A stretch of DNA of 64,000 nucleotides from Nostoc sp. HK-01 (GCA_003990705.1 AP018318.1:248001-312000); one strand, 5' to 3'. Shown: positions 1 to 8,375, counted from the stretch's first letter. Program-made: numbers and translations. The notes: generated from the letters alone by a model not told the origin.

Positions 1-399
1 GCTAGTTTTGAAGCTCTGACGTTAGTTATTAAGTTCGTCAACTTCGGTTGTGAAAACTGGATGCAAATGTATTGGCGATCGCATGGTTGAAGCCAAAATA
101 TGGGGCGATCGCTCTTTCTTTAGATGGTGATCGCACTTTTTTATGTATTATTGAGAGCGATGGATTGTCTACGAATCGTACCTTTCTTTGTTTACTTATA
201 ATTACCTATTTTTAGAAGGTTTCCAGGGCTGGAAATGCTTGCTCATAATGGCTTCAGCAAATTGATAACAAGAAATCCTTAACTTCGTTTTTATGTTCCT
301 AAACTTCGGTTGCTGTATGTAAGTCGAACAATCAAACTAGATGCAGAAGGATATTGAAGATTCTACGAAGTTATTAAAAAATGGAGATGCCTTATAGCT
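1..399. other. Gene-free left edge with HIP1 sites and dispersed repeats
   Basis: No convincing gene is visible. Two HIP1 octamers GCGATCGC lie at 75-82 and 105-112. The stretch 107-125 matches 2858-2876 at 18 of 19 positions, and the following text up to about 160 also resembles the 2941-2975 region. A 21-22 bp direct repeat copy sits at 29-50, and a related degenerate version occurs around 289-313. The region looks like accumulated dispersed repeats rather than a decayed gene. Confidence 0.5.
29..50. repeat. Direct repeat copy A
   Basis: The core AAGTTCGTCAACTTCGGTTG at 31-50 recurs exactly at 1048-1067, preceded by T in both. The two copies bracket the orphan gene at 400-906. The core is partly self-complementary. 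Confidence 0.7.
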
Positions 400-906
400 A
401 TGCATACAATATATCGTCCGGGTACAGAAATAAAACATTGGCATGGAGTCGAGGTTTGGCAAAGACAGCAAGGTGAGTTCCAAAATATCACTCTTATTTG
501 GAGTTGGTCAACAACTGAACATCAACACTACGAAGTAAATAATCTCCCCACAGGTTCTTATTGGATACCTGTGTCCACCAACCCTCCTAGTGCTTGGCAC
601 CCTGTTAAAGTCCAAGGTACAGTACCTCCAGGGGTTAGACCAGTCAATCCAAATGGAACAGAATATCGACCCGATCAAACGTATATCTGGATTCCTCGGG
701 AAAGCACTCCGCAGCTAGTAGGTACAACTACAAATCGGGTAGATTGCGACTGTCCACATAATTATCCACCAGTAGCAATAGCCATACACTTATCTTTGCT
801 GAATAAGGTGGCTAATTTCTTAGCGACAATGAAAATTAAAATTTTTGGCTATCTGAAAAAGAATCCTACAAAGATGTTGCCAGGGAATAGGCCACCCACA
901 GGATGA
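400..906 (+). CDS. Hypothetical protein, tryptophan- and proline-rich
   Basis: I do not recognise this 168-residue protein. It has no signal peptide. Residues 1-110 are rich in Trp, Pro and Thr with short beta-like stretches. A Cys pair (DCDCPHN) occurs near residue 118, followed by a hydrophobic stretch and a Lys-rich segment that could be a membrane-proximal helix. It sits between two copies of a 21-bp direct repeat, upstream of another orphan gene on the same strand with about 300 bp between them. No clear Shine-Dalgarno precedes the ATG. It could be a lineage-specific gene or a chance reading frame. Confidence 0.45.
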   Translation: MHTIYRPGTEIKHWHGVEVWQRQQGEFQNITLIWSWSTTEHQHYEVNNLPTGSYWIPVSTNPPSAWHPVKVQGTVPPGVRPVNPNGTEYRPDQTYIWIPRESTPQLVGTTTNRVDCDCPHNYPPVAIAIHLSLLNKVANFLATMKIKIFGYLKKNPTKMLPGNRPPTG

Positions 907-1046
907 CTCAGAAATTGATTTTTGCTCTCAGATTCAGCAGAGTTACAAGATGAATTACCATAACCATCTTTATGGCTTTGCATTTCTTGCCTCATTTCCT
1001 GAGCTACTTCCCTCCCCAATAAAGGAGAAGTTTTTAACTTAGTTCG

Positions 1047-1067
1047 TAAGTTCGTCAACTTCGGTTG
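1047..1067. repeat. Direct repeat copy B
   Basis: Second exact copy of the 21-bp repeat at 30-50, about 1.0 kb away in the same orientation. Together they flank the 400-906 gene. They might mark the ends of an inserted segment or be a dispersed genomic repeat. Confidence 0.7.
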
Positions 1068-1220
1068 CTCAAAACAAGGTGGAGGGGGAAATTGGAATTA
1101 AGACATGAACTCTATCTGTGTTGGTAGCTCTCATTTTTAAAGCTTTGAACTCGTAGCTTGGTTTACAGGATAGACCAGAAAATCAAATCAATTACGTCAA
1201 TATATAAGGAGCATAATCCC

Positions 1221-2783
1221 ATGCCATCATCTATTCCCTATGATCCCTCACTCGCACTAGCTAATGTTGTTCCTCTAGCTAAACTTGCAATTCTTGAAGA
1301 GATTGCGGGTATTCAAGCACCAGTCGATGCAGCGGAAGAAAACTTAAACTCAGCTATCTTAACATTAAGAAGTCTTGATCTAACATCTGTAGAGATGTCA
1401 AACCTTGGCATTTCCACTACGGAAGAGTTCAATAAAGCAAGGCAAGAGGCTGAACAAAAAGTTCTACAAGCAGCAACTACCGTTGTAAAAGGACGTTTAG
1501 AGGCTTATCCAAAGATTGCAGAGCTAAAAGCGAAACTAGCAACAATTAACGAGAGTTTAGAAAGTCCGGTTGATTATAATAAAACCGAAATTAAGAAGAT
1601 GCCGTTATCGGCTGACTCTCTGAAGATGGATGCTCAGTATTTCTCATTTGATGAAGAAAAGGAGTATGCCACAACGACACTCAACAAACTTAATTCATTT
1701 GTTTCAGGAGCCACTAGTTTTTTAGGAACAGAGAGAAGTGCTCAAGTAGCAATCGCAGCCACATTACAAACGTCGCAACAACATCAACTTCATAATACAC
1801 AGGGTACACTTGTTATTACTGTATCCTGTACCCATAAGGATGCAGTGCTGTTAGCTCCATTTGTTCTTGATGTTGATAAAGCAATAAGAGTATGGAACGA
1901 AATGTTTCATGACGATCAGATTCCGAGAGACAAAGTTAGCGATATGCAAAAGATTGCTCAGCAATCGCCAGACCAAAAGCCTAAACAAATGTATATTCTA
2001 TCGGGCGCAACCTATGGCTCAAGCTTTGTTGGCATGGTACATATATTACGAACAGAAAGCACATCAGCTATCCAAACTATGATCTCAACAGCGGCAAGCT
2101 TGCAAGCACAGATGGAAACAGGAAGTTGGTTTGCTAGTATGAAGGGCGGATTCGGAGTCGATGAAACATTTGCAACTGATGCGAAAAATTTATTAAGCTC
2201 TCAGCAAATTTCTTCACACATCAGCATAATTACAGTTGGTTCGATTCCCTCTATCAAATCAAATGAGATTGCAATCGGAGTCAAGGAATTCGCAGATTTC
2301 GATCCATCAAAAATGATGGCTAAACTTGCTACTTTTGCAAACGCAACAACAACAGACCAAGACTCTGTAAAAGCAGCAGCAGAACGTGCTCGTACAGGTG
2401 GACAAATGCTACAAATTCGACGTTCTGAGATTGAAAGTGTAATGTCTGGATTGGGTCAGGTCGATGATGGCAAGAATAAAATCCTAGATATTAACTCGTT
2501 GATGACAGCATTTGAAGATTACGTTCAAAAGGCACTTGCTGGAAATATTGGAGCGCCAATCACCTACTACTTAAAACCTATTGATAAATTGCAATTGGCT
2601 CAAATGTGGGTAGCTAAGTATTTTCCTGGTAAGTATTTAACACCTTCTGGTGATGACAATCCGCCACCACCACCACCACCAAAGACACTATCAACTTCAT
2701 CTCCATTACCATCGCCTGCATCGCCAGTTCCAAATTCGTCGTCATTACCTGCTCTCGCTAACGGGGTGACAAGTCATTTATAA
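1221..2783 (+). CDS. Large orphan protein with proline-rich C-terminal tail
   Basis: I do not recognise a named family. I place the start at 1221 (MPSSIPYDPSL), because AAGGA at 1206-1210 precedes it at good spacing; an in-frame start at 1158 would add 21 residues. The 520-residue product has no signal peptide. The N-terminal third is strongly helical and Ala/Glu/Leu-rich, like a coiled coil. The middle alternates strand-like segments (LVITVSCTH, and YILSGATYGSSFVGMVHIL) with an Ala/Ser/Thr-rich helical segment. The last 45 residues are low complexity, with seven consecutive prolines and then Ser/Pro repeats. The strand-helix-strand pattern around SGATYGSSF could be a pore-forming-type core, but this is speculation. 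Confidence 0.7.
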   Translation: MPSSIPYDPSLALANVVPLAKLAILEEIAGIQAPVDAAEENLNSAILTLRSLDLTSVEMSNLGISTTEEFNKARQEAEQKVLQAATTVVKGRLEAYPKIAELKAKLATINESLESPVDYNKTEIKKMPLSADSLKMDAQYFSFDEEKEYATTTLNKLNSFVSGATSFLGTERSAQVAIAATLQTSQQHQLHNTQGTLVITVSCTHKDAVLLAPFVLDVDKAIRVWNEMFHDDQIPRDKVSDMQKIAQQSPDQKPKQMYILSGATYGSSFVGMVHILRTESTSAIQTMISTAASLQAQMETGSWFASMKGGFGVDETFATDAKNLLSSQQISSHISIITVGSIPSIKSNEIAIGVKEFADFDPSKMMAKLATFANATTTDQDSVKAAAERARTGGQMLQIRRSEIESVMSGLGQVDDGKNKILDINSLMTAFEDYVQKALAGNIGAPITYYLKPIDKLQLAQMWVAKYFPGKYLTPSGDDNPPPPPPPKTLSTSSPLPSPASPVPNSSSLPALANGVTSHL

Positions 2784-2828
2784 GCCAGGTTACAAGCTTT
2801 TCAGAGGATTACTTGTCGAAAAGATCAA

Positions 2829-2873
2829 TGAAGAAAGAGCGATCGCGTAGTGTATATGATCGCTCTTTCTTCA
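2829..2873. repeat. 16-bp inverted repeat with HIP1 core
   Basis: TGAAGAAAGAGCGATC at 2829-2844 is the exact reverse complement of 2858-2873, with a 13-nt loop. It lies 45 bp after the stop of the 541-codon frame, so it could help end transcription, but no T-run follows. The right arm is shared with position 107-125. Confidence 0.65.
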
Positions 2874-2897
2874 GATATGCACAGAAGGCGAGGGATG

Positions 2898-2947
2898 TGA
2901 TCGCATCTCCTCTGTTTACTGACTGTCTCTATTTAAAATGTGATCGC
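2898..2947. repeat. HIP1-bounded dispersed repeat, copy 1
   Basis: The segment runs from TGATCGC through a conserved core (CTGTTTACTGACTGTCTCT) to a second TGATCGC. A diverged copy is at 3754-3803, about 0.85 kb away in the same orientation and on the other side of the PIN toxin-antitoxin pair. Confidence 0.6.
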
Positions 2948-3062
2948 TTTTTTCATCAGTTATCGAGAGCGATCGCTTGGTTGTGGGAAAAATGAACCAC
3001 AGTCAGTAAGATATAATTCAATAAAGATTTCCGCGCATAACCCAAGAATGTAAAGTAACCTG

Positions 3063-3293
3063 ATGTCTCTTCAAGAACTTAAAGAGCAAGCTTTCAAACT
3101 ATCAGTGAGCGATCGCCTGGCACTTGTTAGCGCAATTATTGACTCTCTACAAAACACACTTAGTTCTCAACCCAATCGCAAAGTCTTAATTCAGCAAATG
3201 CGGGGTTTGCTGAAAACAGATCAACCTTCACCCACAGATGCTCAAGTTGAGGAAATGTTGCAAGAACGGCGAGTGGAGAAGTATCTCAAGTGA
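3063..3293 (+). CDS. Antitoxin of a PIN-domain toxin-antitoxin pair
   Basis: A 76-residue helical protein (LSVSDRLALVSAIIDSL near the N-terminus) of the kind commonly encoded directly upstream of PIN toxins in cyanobacteria. The pattern LxxSDRLxLVxxII resembles addiction-module antitoxins. The stop codon overlaps the toxin start by 4 nt (GTGA), so the two are translationally coupled. The C-terminal half is charged (QERRVEKYLK), as expected of a segment that wraps the toxin. The assignment rests on size, composition and neighbour. The pair is embedded between HIP1-rich dispersed repeats, consistent with a mobile or recently acquired module. Confidence 0.8.
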   Translation: MSLQELKEQAFKLSVSDRLALVSAIIDSLQNTLSSQPNRKVLIQQMRGLLKTDQPSPTDAQVEEMLQERRVEKYLK

Positions 3294-3706
3294 AAGGGTT
3301 GGTTGATACAAATATTGTGCTAGATTTCTTGCTAGAACGAGAGCCATTTTTGCAAGACGCAGAAGCGTTGTTTGAAGCGATCAGTTCTGGTCAAGTTGTT
3401 GGTTATGTGACTGCTACAACCTTAACTGACATCTTCTACATTGCTAGAAGACAAACCCAGGATATTCAACGTGCAAGGCAAGCTGTATCAAGCATACTGG
3501 CTGTTATGGAAATCTGCTCAGTTGATCGGCCTGTTTTAGAAGTTGCTCTAACTCTTGCAATGACAGATTTTGAAGATGCTGTTCAGGTGGGATGCGCTCT
3601 TACTCAAGGTTTGGATGCAATTGTCACTCGTGATGCTGACTTTGCAAGCACGTTAATCCCGATATTGTCTGTGAGCGAGACTCTACAACAGCTAGAGTCT
3701 TCCTAA
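3290..3706 (+). CDS. PIN-domain toxin (VapC-like ribonuclease)
   Basis: A 138-residue PIN-domain protein, the usual size for VapC-type Mg-dependent ribonucleases. The conserved acidic residues are visible: Asp6 in LVDTNIVLDFL, the FEDAVQ motif near residue 94, and TRDADF near residue 112. The start is GTG and overlaps the antitoxin stop by 4 nt, so toxin synthesis follows antitoxin synthesis. RNA target specificity cannot be read from the sequence. No frameshift is seen, so the module appears intact. Confidence 0.9.
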   Translation: MKGLVDTNIVLDFLLEREPFLQDAEALFEAISSGQVVGYVTATTLTDIFYIARRQTQDIQRARQAVSSILAVMEICSVDRPVLEVALTLAMTDFEDAVQVGCALTQGLDAIVTRDADFASTLIPILSVSETLQQLESS

Positions 3707-3753
3707 CAAACTGGCAAATTGGCAAGTGCGATCGCCCCCACAACAGCAAAATA

Positions 3754-3803
3754 GCGATCGCATTTCTTCTGTTTGCTGACTGTCCCTGTTAAAGTGCGAT
3801 CGC
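3754..3803. repeat. HIP1-bounded dispersed repeat, copy 2
   Basis: Diverged copy of 2898-2947. It runs from a HIP1 octamer through CTGTTTGCTGACTGTCCCTG to a second HIP1 octamer. A third HIP1 octamer lies just upstream at 3728-3735. Confidence 0.6.
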
Positions 3804-3805
3804 CT

Positions 3806-3946
3806 GAACTAAAATTTCTTTGGGTAGCTGTGGCAGGTAGACGGATTTTTACACAATTAGAAACAGTGTTTAGCGATCGCTATTTTATGGCATCCAATGA
3901 ACTCAATCTGCTCAATACCATTCTGCTAGAAGATGAAGCAGAGTAA
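3806..3946 (+). pseudogene. Possible C-terminal gene remnant
   Basis: An open frame without its own clear start reads ELKFLWVAVAGRRIFTQLE and continues to a C-terminus NTILLEDEAE, with stop TAA at 3944-3946. It looks protein-like but no family is recognised. It overlaps the annotated start of the next gene by 14 nt in another frame. It may be the truncated 3' end of a gene removed by the HIP1-repeat rearrangements upstream, or chance. Confidence 0.3.
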
Positions 3947-4610
3947 AATTCTTAGACAATTGAGAAGAGTTGATTTCAGGAGCAAGCATCTGTCTTTACA
4001 ATTTATCAATGTCCCCCCGGCTAATTCTCAACCCCCGGTTGGCTTAATTGTCGCTTTGCACGGTTGGGGTGCTAATGCTGAGGATGTGGCATCTTTATTG
4101 CCTTATTTTCAATTACCGAATTACCAGTTTGTTTTTCCCAATGCACCTTATCCCCATCCTTATTCTTCTGTGGGTAAGGCGTGGTATGAATTGCGAAATG
4201 AGAATATGTATGAGGGTTTGGCTGAAAGTCGGCAATTACTCACTGACTTTTTGGAATCTTTAGAAAGCAGCACTGGTGTACCTTTATCGCGGACGATTTT
4301 GTGTGGGTTTTCTCAAGGTGGGGCGATGACTTTAGAAGTGGGGTTAAAGTTACCTTTAGCTGGTTTAACGGTAATGAGTGGCTATTTACATCCTGATGCT
4401 GTACCGACGGGTAAAAAGGAAATTCCGCCGACTTTGGTTATGCACGGTACTCAAGATGAAGTTGTGCCATTACAAGCAGCCATCAGAACCCGGGAAACTT
4501 TGCAGTCTCTGGGTTTTGCCTTAGATTACCTGGAATTTGAGGCGGGACATGAAATTAATTTGCAAATGTTAGAGGCGTTACGCAATTTTGTTTTAAAGAC
4601 AATTGGGTAG
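3933..4610 (+). CDS. Alpha/beta hydrolase, phospholipase/carboxylesterase family
   Basis: A serine hydrolase of the acyl-protein-thioesterase / carboxylesterase family (Abhydrolase_2 type), 225 residues, likely cytosolic. HGWGANAEDV forms the oxyanion region. The nucleophile Ser is in GFSQGG, the acid is in HGTQDEVVP and the catalytic His is in AGHEIN near residue 207. The substrate is unknown. The start is uncertain. The ATG at 3933 lies inside a preceding remnant frame, and family similarity seems to begin near SLQFINVPP. There the sequence has AGGAG at 3978-3982 followed by CTG at 3990, so a non-ATG start or a lost ATG is possible. Confidence 0.88.
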   Translation: MKQSKILRQLRRVDFRSKHLSLQFINVPPANSQPPVGLIVALHGWGANAEDVASLLPYFQLPNYQFVFPNAPYPHPYSSVGKAWYELRNENMYEGLAESRQLLTDFLESLESSTGVPLSRTILCGFSQGGAMTLEVGLKLPLAGLTVMSGYLHPDAVPTGKKEIPPTLVMHGTQDEVVPLQAAIRTRETLQSLGFALDYLEFEAGHEINLQMLEALRNFVLKTIG

Positions 4611-4763
4611 CCTTAAATACAATTTTTTTACAATTATGGTAAAAATCATGCAAATTTTTACGAAACAAATGCCGTCTAATGAGTAATATAGATTGGGTGG
4701 TTGCGTCAAGCGCAACTTTACCCAAGCTGGATGCAAATGCTGCATAAGGGAGGGGCGAGCATT

Positions 4764-4976
4764 ATGAAGACTGTAGGCATTTCCAGAACAGAAATTGCTG
4801 CCATGACCGCAGCAGATGTGGAAGACTTAGCTACGCGTCTGGAACTTGATAATTATAGCAATGCTTTTGAAGGTTTGAACGATTGGCATCTACTCCGAGC
4901 GATCGCCTTTCAGCGTCCAGAATTAGTGGAACCCTATATCTACCTCTTAGATTTAGAACCTTACGATGAAGCTTAG
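4764..4976 (+). CDS. Small conserved cyanobacterial protein (DUF2555-like)
   Basis: A 70-residue acidic protein. The core (EIAAMTAADVEDLATRLE, then WHLLRAIAFQRPELVEPYIYLLDLE) is what I recall of the cyanobacteria-specific DUF2555 family; function unknown. I place the start at the ATG at 4764, preceded by the purine-rich GGGAGGGGCGAG. The longer frame from 4701 adds an unconserved 21-residue extension. The stop codon is immediately followed by a heptamer repeat array, and coaBC follows on the same strand 63 bp later. Confidence 0.82.
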   Translation: MKTVGISRTEIAAMTAADVEDLATRLELDNYSNAFEGLNDWHLLRAIAFQRPELVEPYIYLLDLEPYDEA

Positions 4977-5010
4977 ATGAAGTATGAAGTATAAAGTATG
5001 AAGTATGAAA
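4976..5010. repeat. Heptamer array (TATGAAG type), five units
   Basis: Five consecutive in-phase heptamers: GATGAAG, TATGAAG, TATAAAG, TATGAAG, TATGAAA. The array begins at the last base of the preceding stop codon and lies 30 bp before coaBC. Related units occur around 47357, 47466, 59354 and 60552. Confidence 0.85.
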
Positions 5011-5039
5011 TTAATTTCAGGCTTCATCTTTTTTTTCTG

Positions 5040-6272
5040 ATGTCTAATCTTCAATCTCCAAGTGAAAATCGCAACAAAAGGGTTCTTATTTGTGTAGGCG
5101 GCGGTATCGCCGCCTATAAAGTTTGTGAGGTGGTTTCGACGCTGTTTAAAAGCGGGGTAGAAGTTCGCGTAATTCTCACCCGTTCAGCGCAAGAATTTAT
5201 CACACCTCTGACTTTAGCTACTCTTTCCCGTCACCCTGCCTATACAGATAATGATTTTTGGCAACCAACTCACTCTCGTCCGTTGCATATTGAGTTGGGA
5301 GAATGGGCTGATTTAATCGTAATTGCACCTTTAACAGCGAATACATTAGCTAAGTTAACCTACGGAATGGCTGATAATTTGCTGACGAATACGGTGTTAG
5401 CTTCGACTTGTCCGGTGTTGTTAGCGCCAGCGATGAATACGGATATGTGGGAACAGTTGACGGTGCAACGCAATTGGCAACAGTTGTTAACAGATAGCCG
5501 TTATCATGGGATGAGTACAGCATCAGGGTTATTAGCGTGCGATCGCATCGGTGCTGGTAGAATGGCGGAACCATCAGAAATTGTCACTCGCATTCAATCT
5601 TTATTACATACTGGCGGTAAGCGAGATTTAGTCGGTAAACACATATTGATTAGTGCTGGGGGAACGCGAGAGTATCTCGACCCAGTAAGATTTATTGGCA
5701 ACCCTTCTACAGGAAAAATGGGTTTGGCGTTAGCCCAAGCCGCACTGCATCGCGGTGCAAATGTGACTTTAGTGCATGGTGTAGCTAGTTGGGATGTACC
5801 TCTAGGTTTGCAAGCTATACCTGTGATTTCAGCCGAGGAAATGCAACAGGTAATGCTGGAATATTTACCGAATGCTGATGTGATTGTGATGTCAGCAGCT
5901 GTGGCTGATGTCAAGCCTAAATATTATAGTACCGAGAAATTGCCCAAGCGATCGCTCCCCCAAGCGTTACCTCTAGAACCTGTACCTGATATCGTTGCCC
6001 AACTAGCACAACTTAAACAACCACATCAATTATTAATTGGCTTCGCTGCACAAACGGGAGATATCATCACCCCTGCAAAGGAAAAGTTGCAGACTAAGAA
6101 ATTAGATGTAATTGTTGCTAATCCCATCGATCAGCCTGATAGTGGTTTTGGGAGTAATAATAATCAAGCCATATTTTTAGATGGGCAGAATCATCAATTA
6201 GAAATTGCCCATTGTTCTAAGTTGGAAATGGCGCATCATCTGTTTAATTTTGTGATGAGTCGCAATGCTTGA
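5040..6272 (+). CDS. coaBC: Bifunctional CoaBC: phosphopantothenoylcysteine decarboxylase / phosphopantothenate-cysteine ligase
   Basis: Makes 4'-phosphopantetheine for coenzyme A: CoaB couples Cys to 4'-phosphopantothenate and CoaC decarboxylates the product with FMN. The CoaC half (about residues 15-190) has VGGGIAAYK, the catalytic His in [11 protein letters not shown], the PAMNTDMW motif and a Cys in [12 protein letters not shown]. The CoaB half begins around [15 protein letters not shown], with NPSTGKMG and [10 protein letters not shown]. The total of 410 residues is normal for the fused bacterial enzyme. I start at the ATG at 5040 (MSNLQSP). An upstream ATG at 4998 lies within the heptamer array and is unlikely to be used. 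Confidence 0.95.
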   Translation: MSNLQSPSENRNKRVLICVGGGIAAYKVCEVVSTLFKSGVEVRVILTRSAQEFITPLTLATLSRHPAYTDNDFWQPTHSRPLHIELGEWADLIVIAPLTANTLAKLTYGMADNLLTNTVLASTCPVLLAPAMNTDMWEQLTVQRNWQQLLTDSRYHGMSTASGLLACDRIGAGRMAEPSEIVTRIQSLLHTGGKRDLVGKHILISAGGTREYLDPVRFIGNPSTGKMGLALAQAALHRGANVTLVHGVASWDVPLGLQAIPVISAEEMQQVMLEYLPNADVIVMSAAVADVKPKYYSTEKLPKRSLPQALPLEPVPDIVAQLAQLKQPHQLLIGFAAQTGDIITPAKEKLQTKKLDVIVANPIDQPDSGFGSNNNQAIFLDGQNHQLEIAHCSKLEMAHHLFNFVMSRNA

Positions 6273-6366
6273 TGATGTTTCTCCAATCAATGATGGAGAA
6301 CAAGAATTTTTATGCCTCACGCAAAGGCGCAAAGAGTTGGAAAAAGTTTGCTTGTTTAGTAGACAG

Positions 6367-6990
6367 TTATTTCTTCGCGTGAATTACTTGCAAACTCCCG
6401 CCTGCATATAATTGTTTCTTCTCTATTTTGAAGCCGATTTCCTTTAATAACTCTGGTAAATCGGTTTTGATTAACTCCCAAGCTGTTTCTGTTTCAAACA
6501 ATAGTAAAAAAACTGAGACACCAGGCCAAAATATGGGATTATTCGGAGCATGAAAATCTACTAATGTAAACACACCGCCTGGTTTCAGCACTCGATATAC
6601 TTCTTGAATAATTTGTCGTAATTGTTCAGCGTGCATTTCATGTAATGCGGCGCTGGTATGTACCACATCAAAAGAATTCTCGGCAAAGGGCATTTTTTCG
6701 GCAAAAGCTTCTATATATGAGGCTTCTGGGACGTTTTGTTTTGCTCTTTGCAAAGATTTTGGTGAGGCATCTAATCCTGTTACATTTTGTGAATATTTCA
6801 CTAAAAATTGTGTAGATTGCCCACTACCACAACATAAATCTAATACCTTAGTATCTGAATTAATTGTTAAGCCTTGTAAGGCAAGTTGGCGAAAACGGGT
6901 TTCACCACCGACGCTGATAGCAGCTACGCGGGAAATAGCATCATACAACCATTGATAGCGGTAACTTAAATCACGTAAAATTGTGGCCAT
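6367..6990 (-). CDS. Class I SAM-dependent methyltransferase
   Basis: A 207-residue Rossmann methyltransferase of the UbiE-like type. Motif I is VLDLCCGSGQST, the acidic ribose-binding motif is TGLDAS, motif II is NSFDVVHTSAALHEM, and post-II is VLKPGGVFTLVDFH. The substrate cannot be told; a hydrophobic insert near residue 155 (WPGVSVFLLLF) suggests a lipophilic or membrane-associated acceptor. It is divergently oriented to hemH, with a shared AT-rich gap of about 90 bp that should carry both promoters. Confidence 0.88.
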   Translation of the reverse strand: MATILRDLSYRYQWLYDAISRVAAISVGGETRFRQLALQGLTINSDTKVLDLCCGSGQSTQFLVKYSQNVTGLDASPKSLQRAKQNVPEASYIEAFAEKMPFAENSFDVVHTSAALHEMHAEQLRQIIQEVYRVLKPGGVFTLVDFHAPNNPIFWPGVSVFLLLFETETAWELIKTDLPELLKEIGFKIEKKQLYAGGSLQVIHAKK

Positions 6991-7083
6991 TGCATCTTTC
7001 CTGACTATTAAGCTTTATATTTAATAAAGATATATTGTTAACATTAGTAAAAAATCTGAAAAGGTTGGGGGAAAATAACTGCT

Positions 7084-8250
7084 ATGGGTCGTGTAGGCGT
7101 TTTATTACTCAATCTCGGTGGCCCCGATAAGTTAGAGGATGTCGGGCCATTTTTGTACAATTTATTTTCTGATCCCGAAATCATTCGCCTACCATTTCGC
7201 TGGTTGCAAAGACCCCTAGCGTGGTTCATTGCCTCGCGGCGTGTGAAAACTTCTCAAGAAAATTATAAACAAATTGGTGGTGGTTCTCCCTTACGGCGAA
7301 TTACAGAAGCGCAAGGAGAAGCTTTAAAAGAACAGTTGAGTGATTTAGGGCAAGAAGCTAACATCTACGTAGGTATGCGTTATTGGCATCCTTATACAGA
7401 AGAAGCGATCGCCCTCCTAACTCAAGATGATATCGATAAACTGGTCATTCTGCCTCTTTATCCACAATTTTCCATTAGTACTAGTGGTTCTAGTTTCCGG
7501 TTATTAGAAAAACTTTGGCAAGAAGACCCAAAACTACAACGTCTTGAATACACTGTTATTCCTTCCTGGTACAAACAACCAAATTACCTACGAGCGATGG
7601 CGGATCTTATCGCTCAGGAAATAGACCAATGTCTTAATCCTGATGAGGTACATATCTTCTTTAGCGCTCACGGTGTACCTAAAAGCTACGTTGAAGAAGC
7701 AGGCGACCCCTATCAGCAAGAAATTGAGGAATGCACATATTTAATTATGCAGACCCTCAATCGTCCTAATGCTCACACTTTGGCTTATCAAAGCCGTGTC
7801 GGCCCGGTAGAATGGCTGCAACCTTATACTGAAGATGCGCTGAAAGAATTAGGCGCACAAGGCGTAAAAGATATAGTAGTTGTACCCATCAGTTTTGTCT
7901 CCGAACACATCGAGACACTGCAAGAAATTGACATTGAATATCGAGAAATTGCGGAAGAAGCCGGAATTCACAACTTCCGTCGCGCACCTGCACCGAATAC
8001 TCATCCAGTGTTTATTAGAGCCTTGGCTGATTTAGTTGTTGAAGCACTGGAACAACCTAATTTCAAGCTGTCACAAGCAGCCCAAATGAAAAAAAGGGTG
8101 AAGATGTACCCGCCAGAAAGTTGGGAATGGGGTATGACTACCAGTGCAGAAGTCTGGAATGGTCGAATTGCCATGTTAGGGTTTATTGCTTTAATTATTG
8201 AGTTAGTGACTGGTCATGGCTTATTACACATGATTGGACTGTTGCAATAA
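7084..8250 (+). CDS. hemH: Ferrochelatase with C-terminal chlorophyll-binding-type helix
   Basis: Inserts Fe2+ into protoporphyrin IX, the last step to protoheme and hence to bilin precursors. The catalytic core (about 1-320) carries [10 protein letters not shown] and the active-site His in [20 protein letters not shown] linker (about 321-350) leads to a C-terminal segment with [10 protein letters not shown], the CAB/LHC motif whose Glu, Asn and Arg bind chlorophyll and pack helices, followed by a hydrophobic helix. The length of 388 fits cyanobacterial type-II ferrochelatase. The tail should place the enzyme at the thylakoid. GGGGG-rich sequence upstream may act as ribosome-binding site. Confidence 0.97.
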   Translation: MGRVGVLLLNLGGPDKLEDVGPFLYNLFSDPEIIRLPFRWLQRPLAWFIASRRVKTSQENYKQIGGGSPLRRITEAQGEALKEQLSDLGQEANIYVGMRYWHPYTEEAIALLTQDDIDKLVILPLYPQFSISTSGSSFRLLEKLWQEDPKLQRLEYTVIPSWYKQPNYLRAMADLIAQEIDQCLNPDEVHIFFSAHGVPKSYVEEAGDPYQQEIEECTYLIMQTLNRPNAHTLAYQSRVGPVEWLQPYTEDALKELGAQGVKDIVVVPISFVSEHIETLQEIDIEYREIAEEAGIHNFRRAPAPNTHPVFIRALADLVVEALEQPNFKLSQAAQMKKRVKMYPPESWEWGMTTSAEVWNGRIAMLGFIALIIELVTGHGLLHMIGLLQ

Positions 8251-8343
8251 AACAGGGGCCAGGGGCTAGAGACTAGGGACGATAAAGTAGTATTTTTTCA
8301 GTAAATTTCACAATGAATTTATGAAAGTCTTTTAATCCCTAAA

Positions 8344-8371
8344 CCCCATTCCCTACTCACCACTCCCTACT
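8344..8371. repeat. Heptamer array (CCCTACT type), four units
   Basis: In-phase units CCCCATT, CCCTACT, CACCACT, CCCTACT end 4 bp before the ATG of the flavin reductase gene at 8376. They resemble the CCCCAGT-class short tandem repeats of heterocystous cyanobacteria and leave no Shine-Dalgarno for that gene. Confidence 0.75.
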
Positions 8372-8375
8372 TAAT

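Noticed and set aside
849-1058. 69-codon open frame on - strand
   Set aside because: It overlaps the 3' end of the 400-906 gene and the direct repeat; composition is not protein-like.
2813-2995. 60-codon open frame on + strand
   Set aside because: It is made almost entirely of HIP1-containing dispersed repeats and has no ribosome-binding site.
4048-4263. 71-codon frame inside the esterase gene
   Set aside because: Another frame of a clearly coding esterase region.
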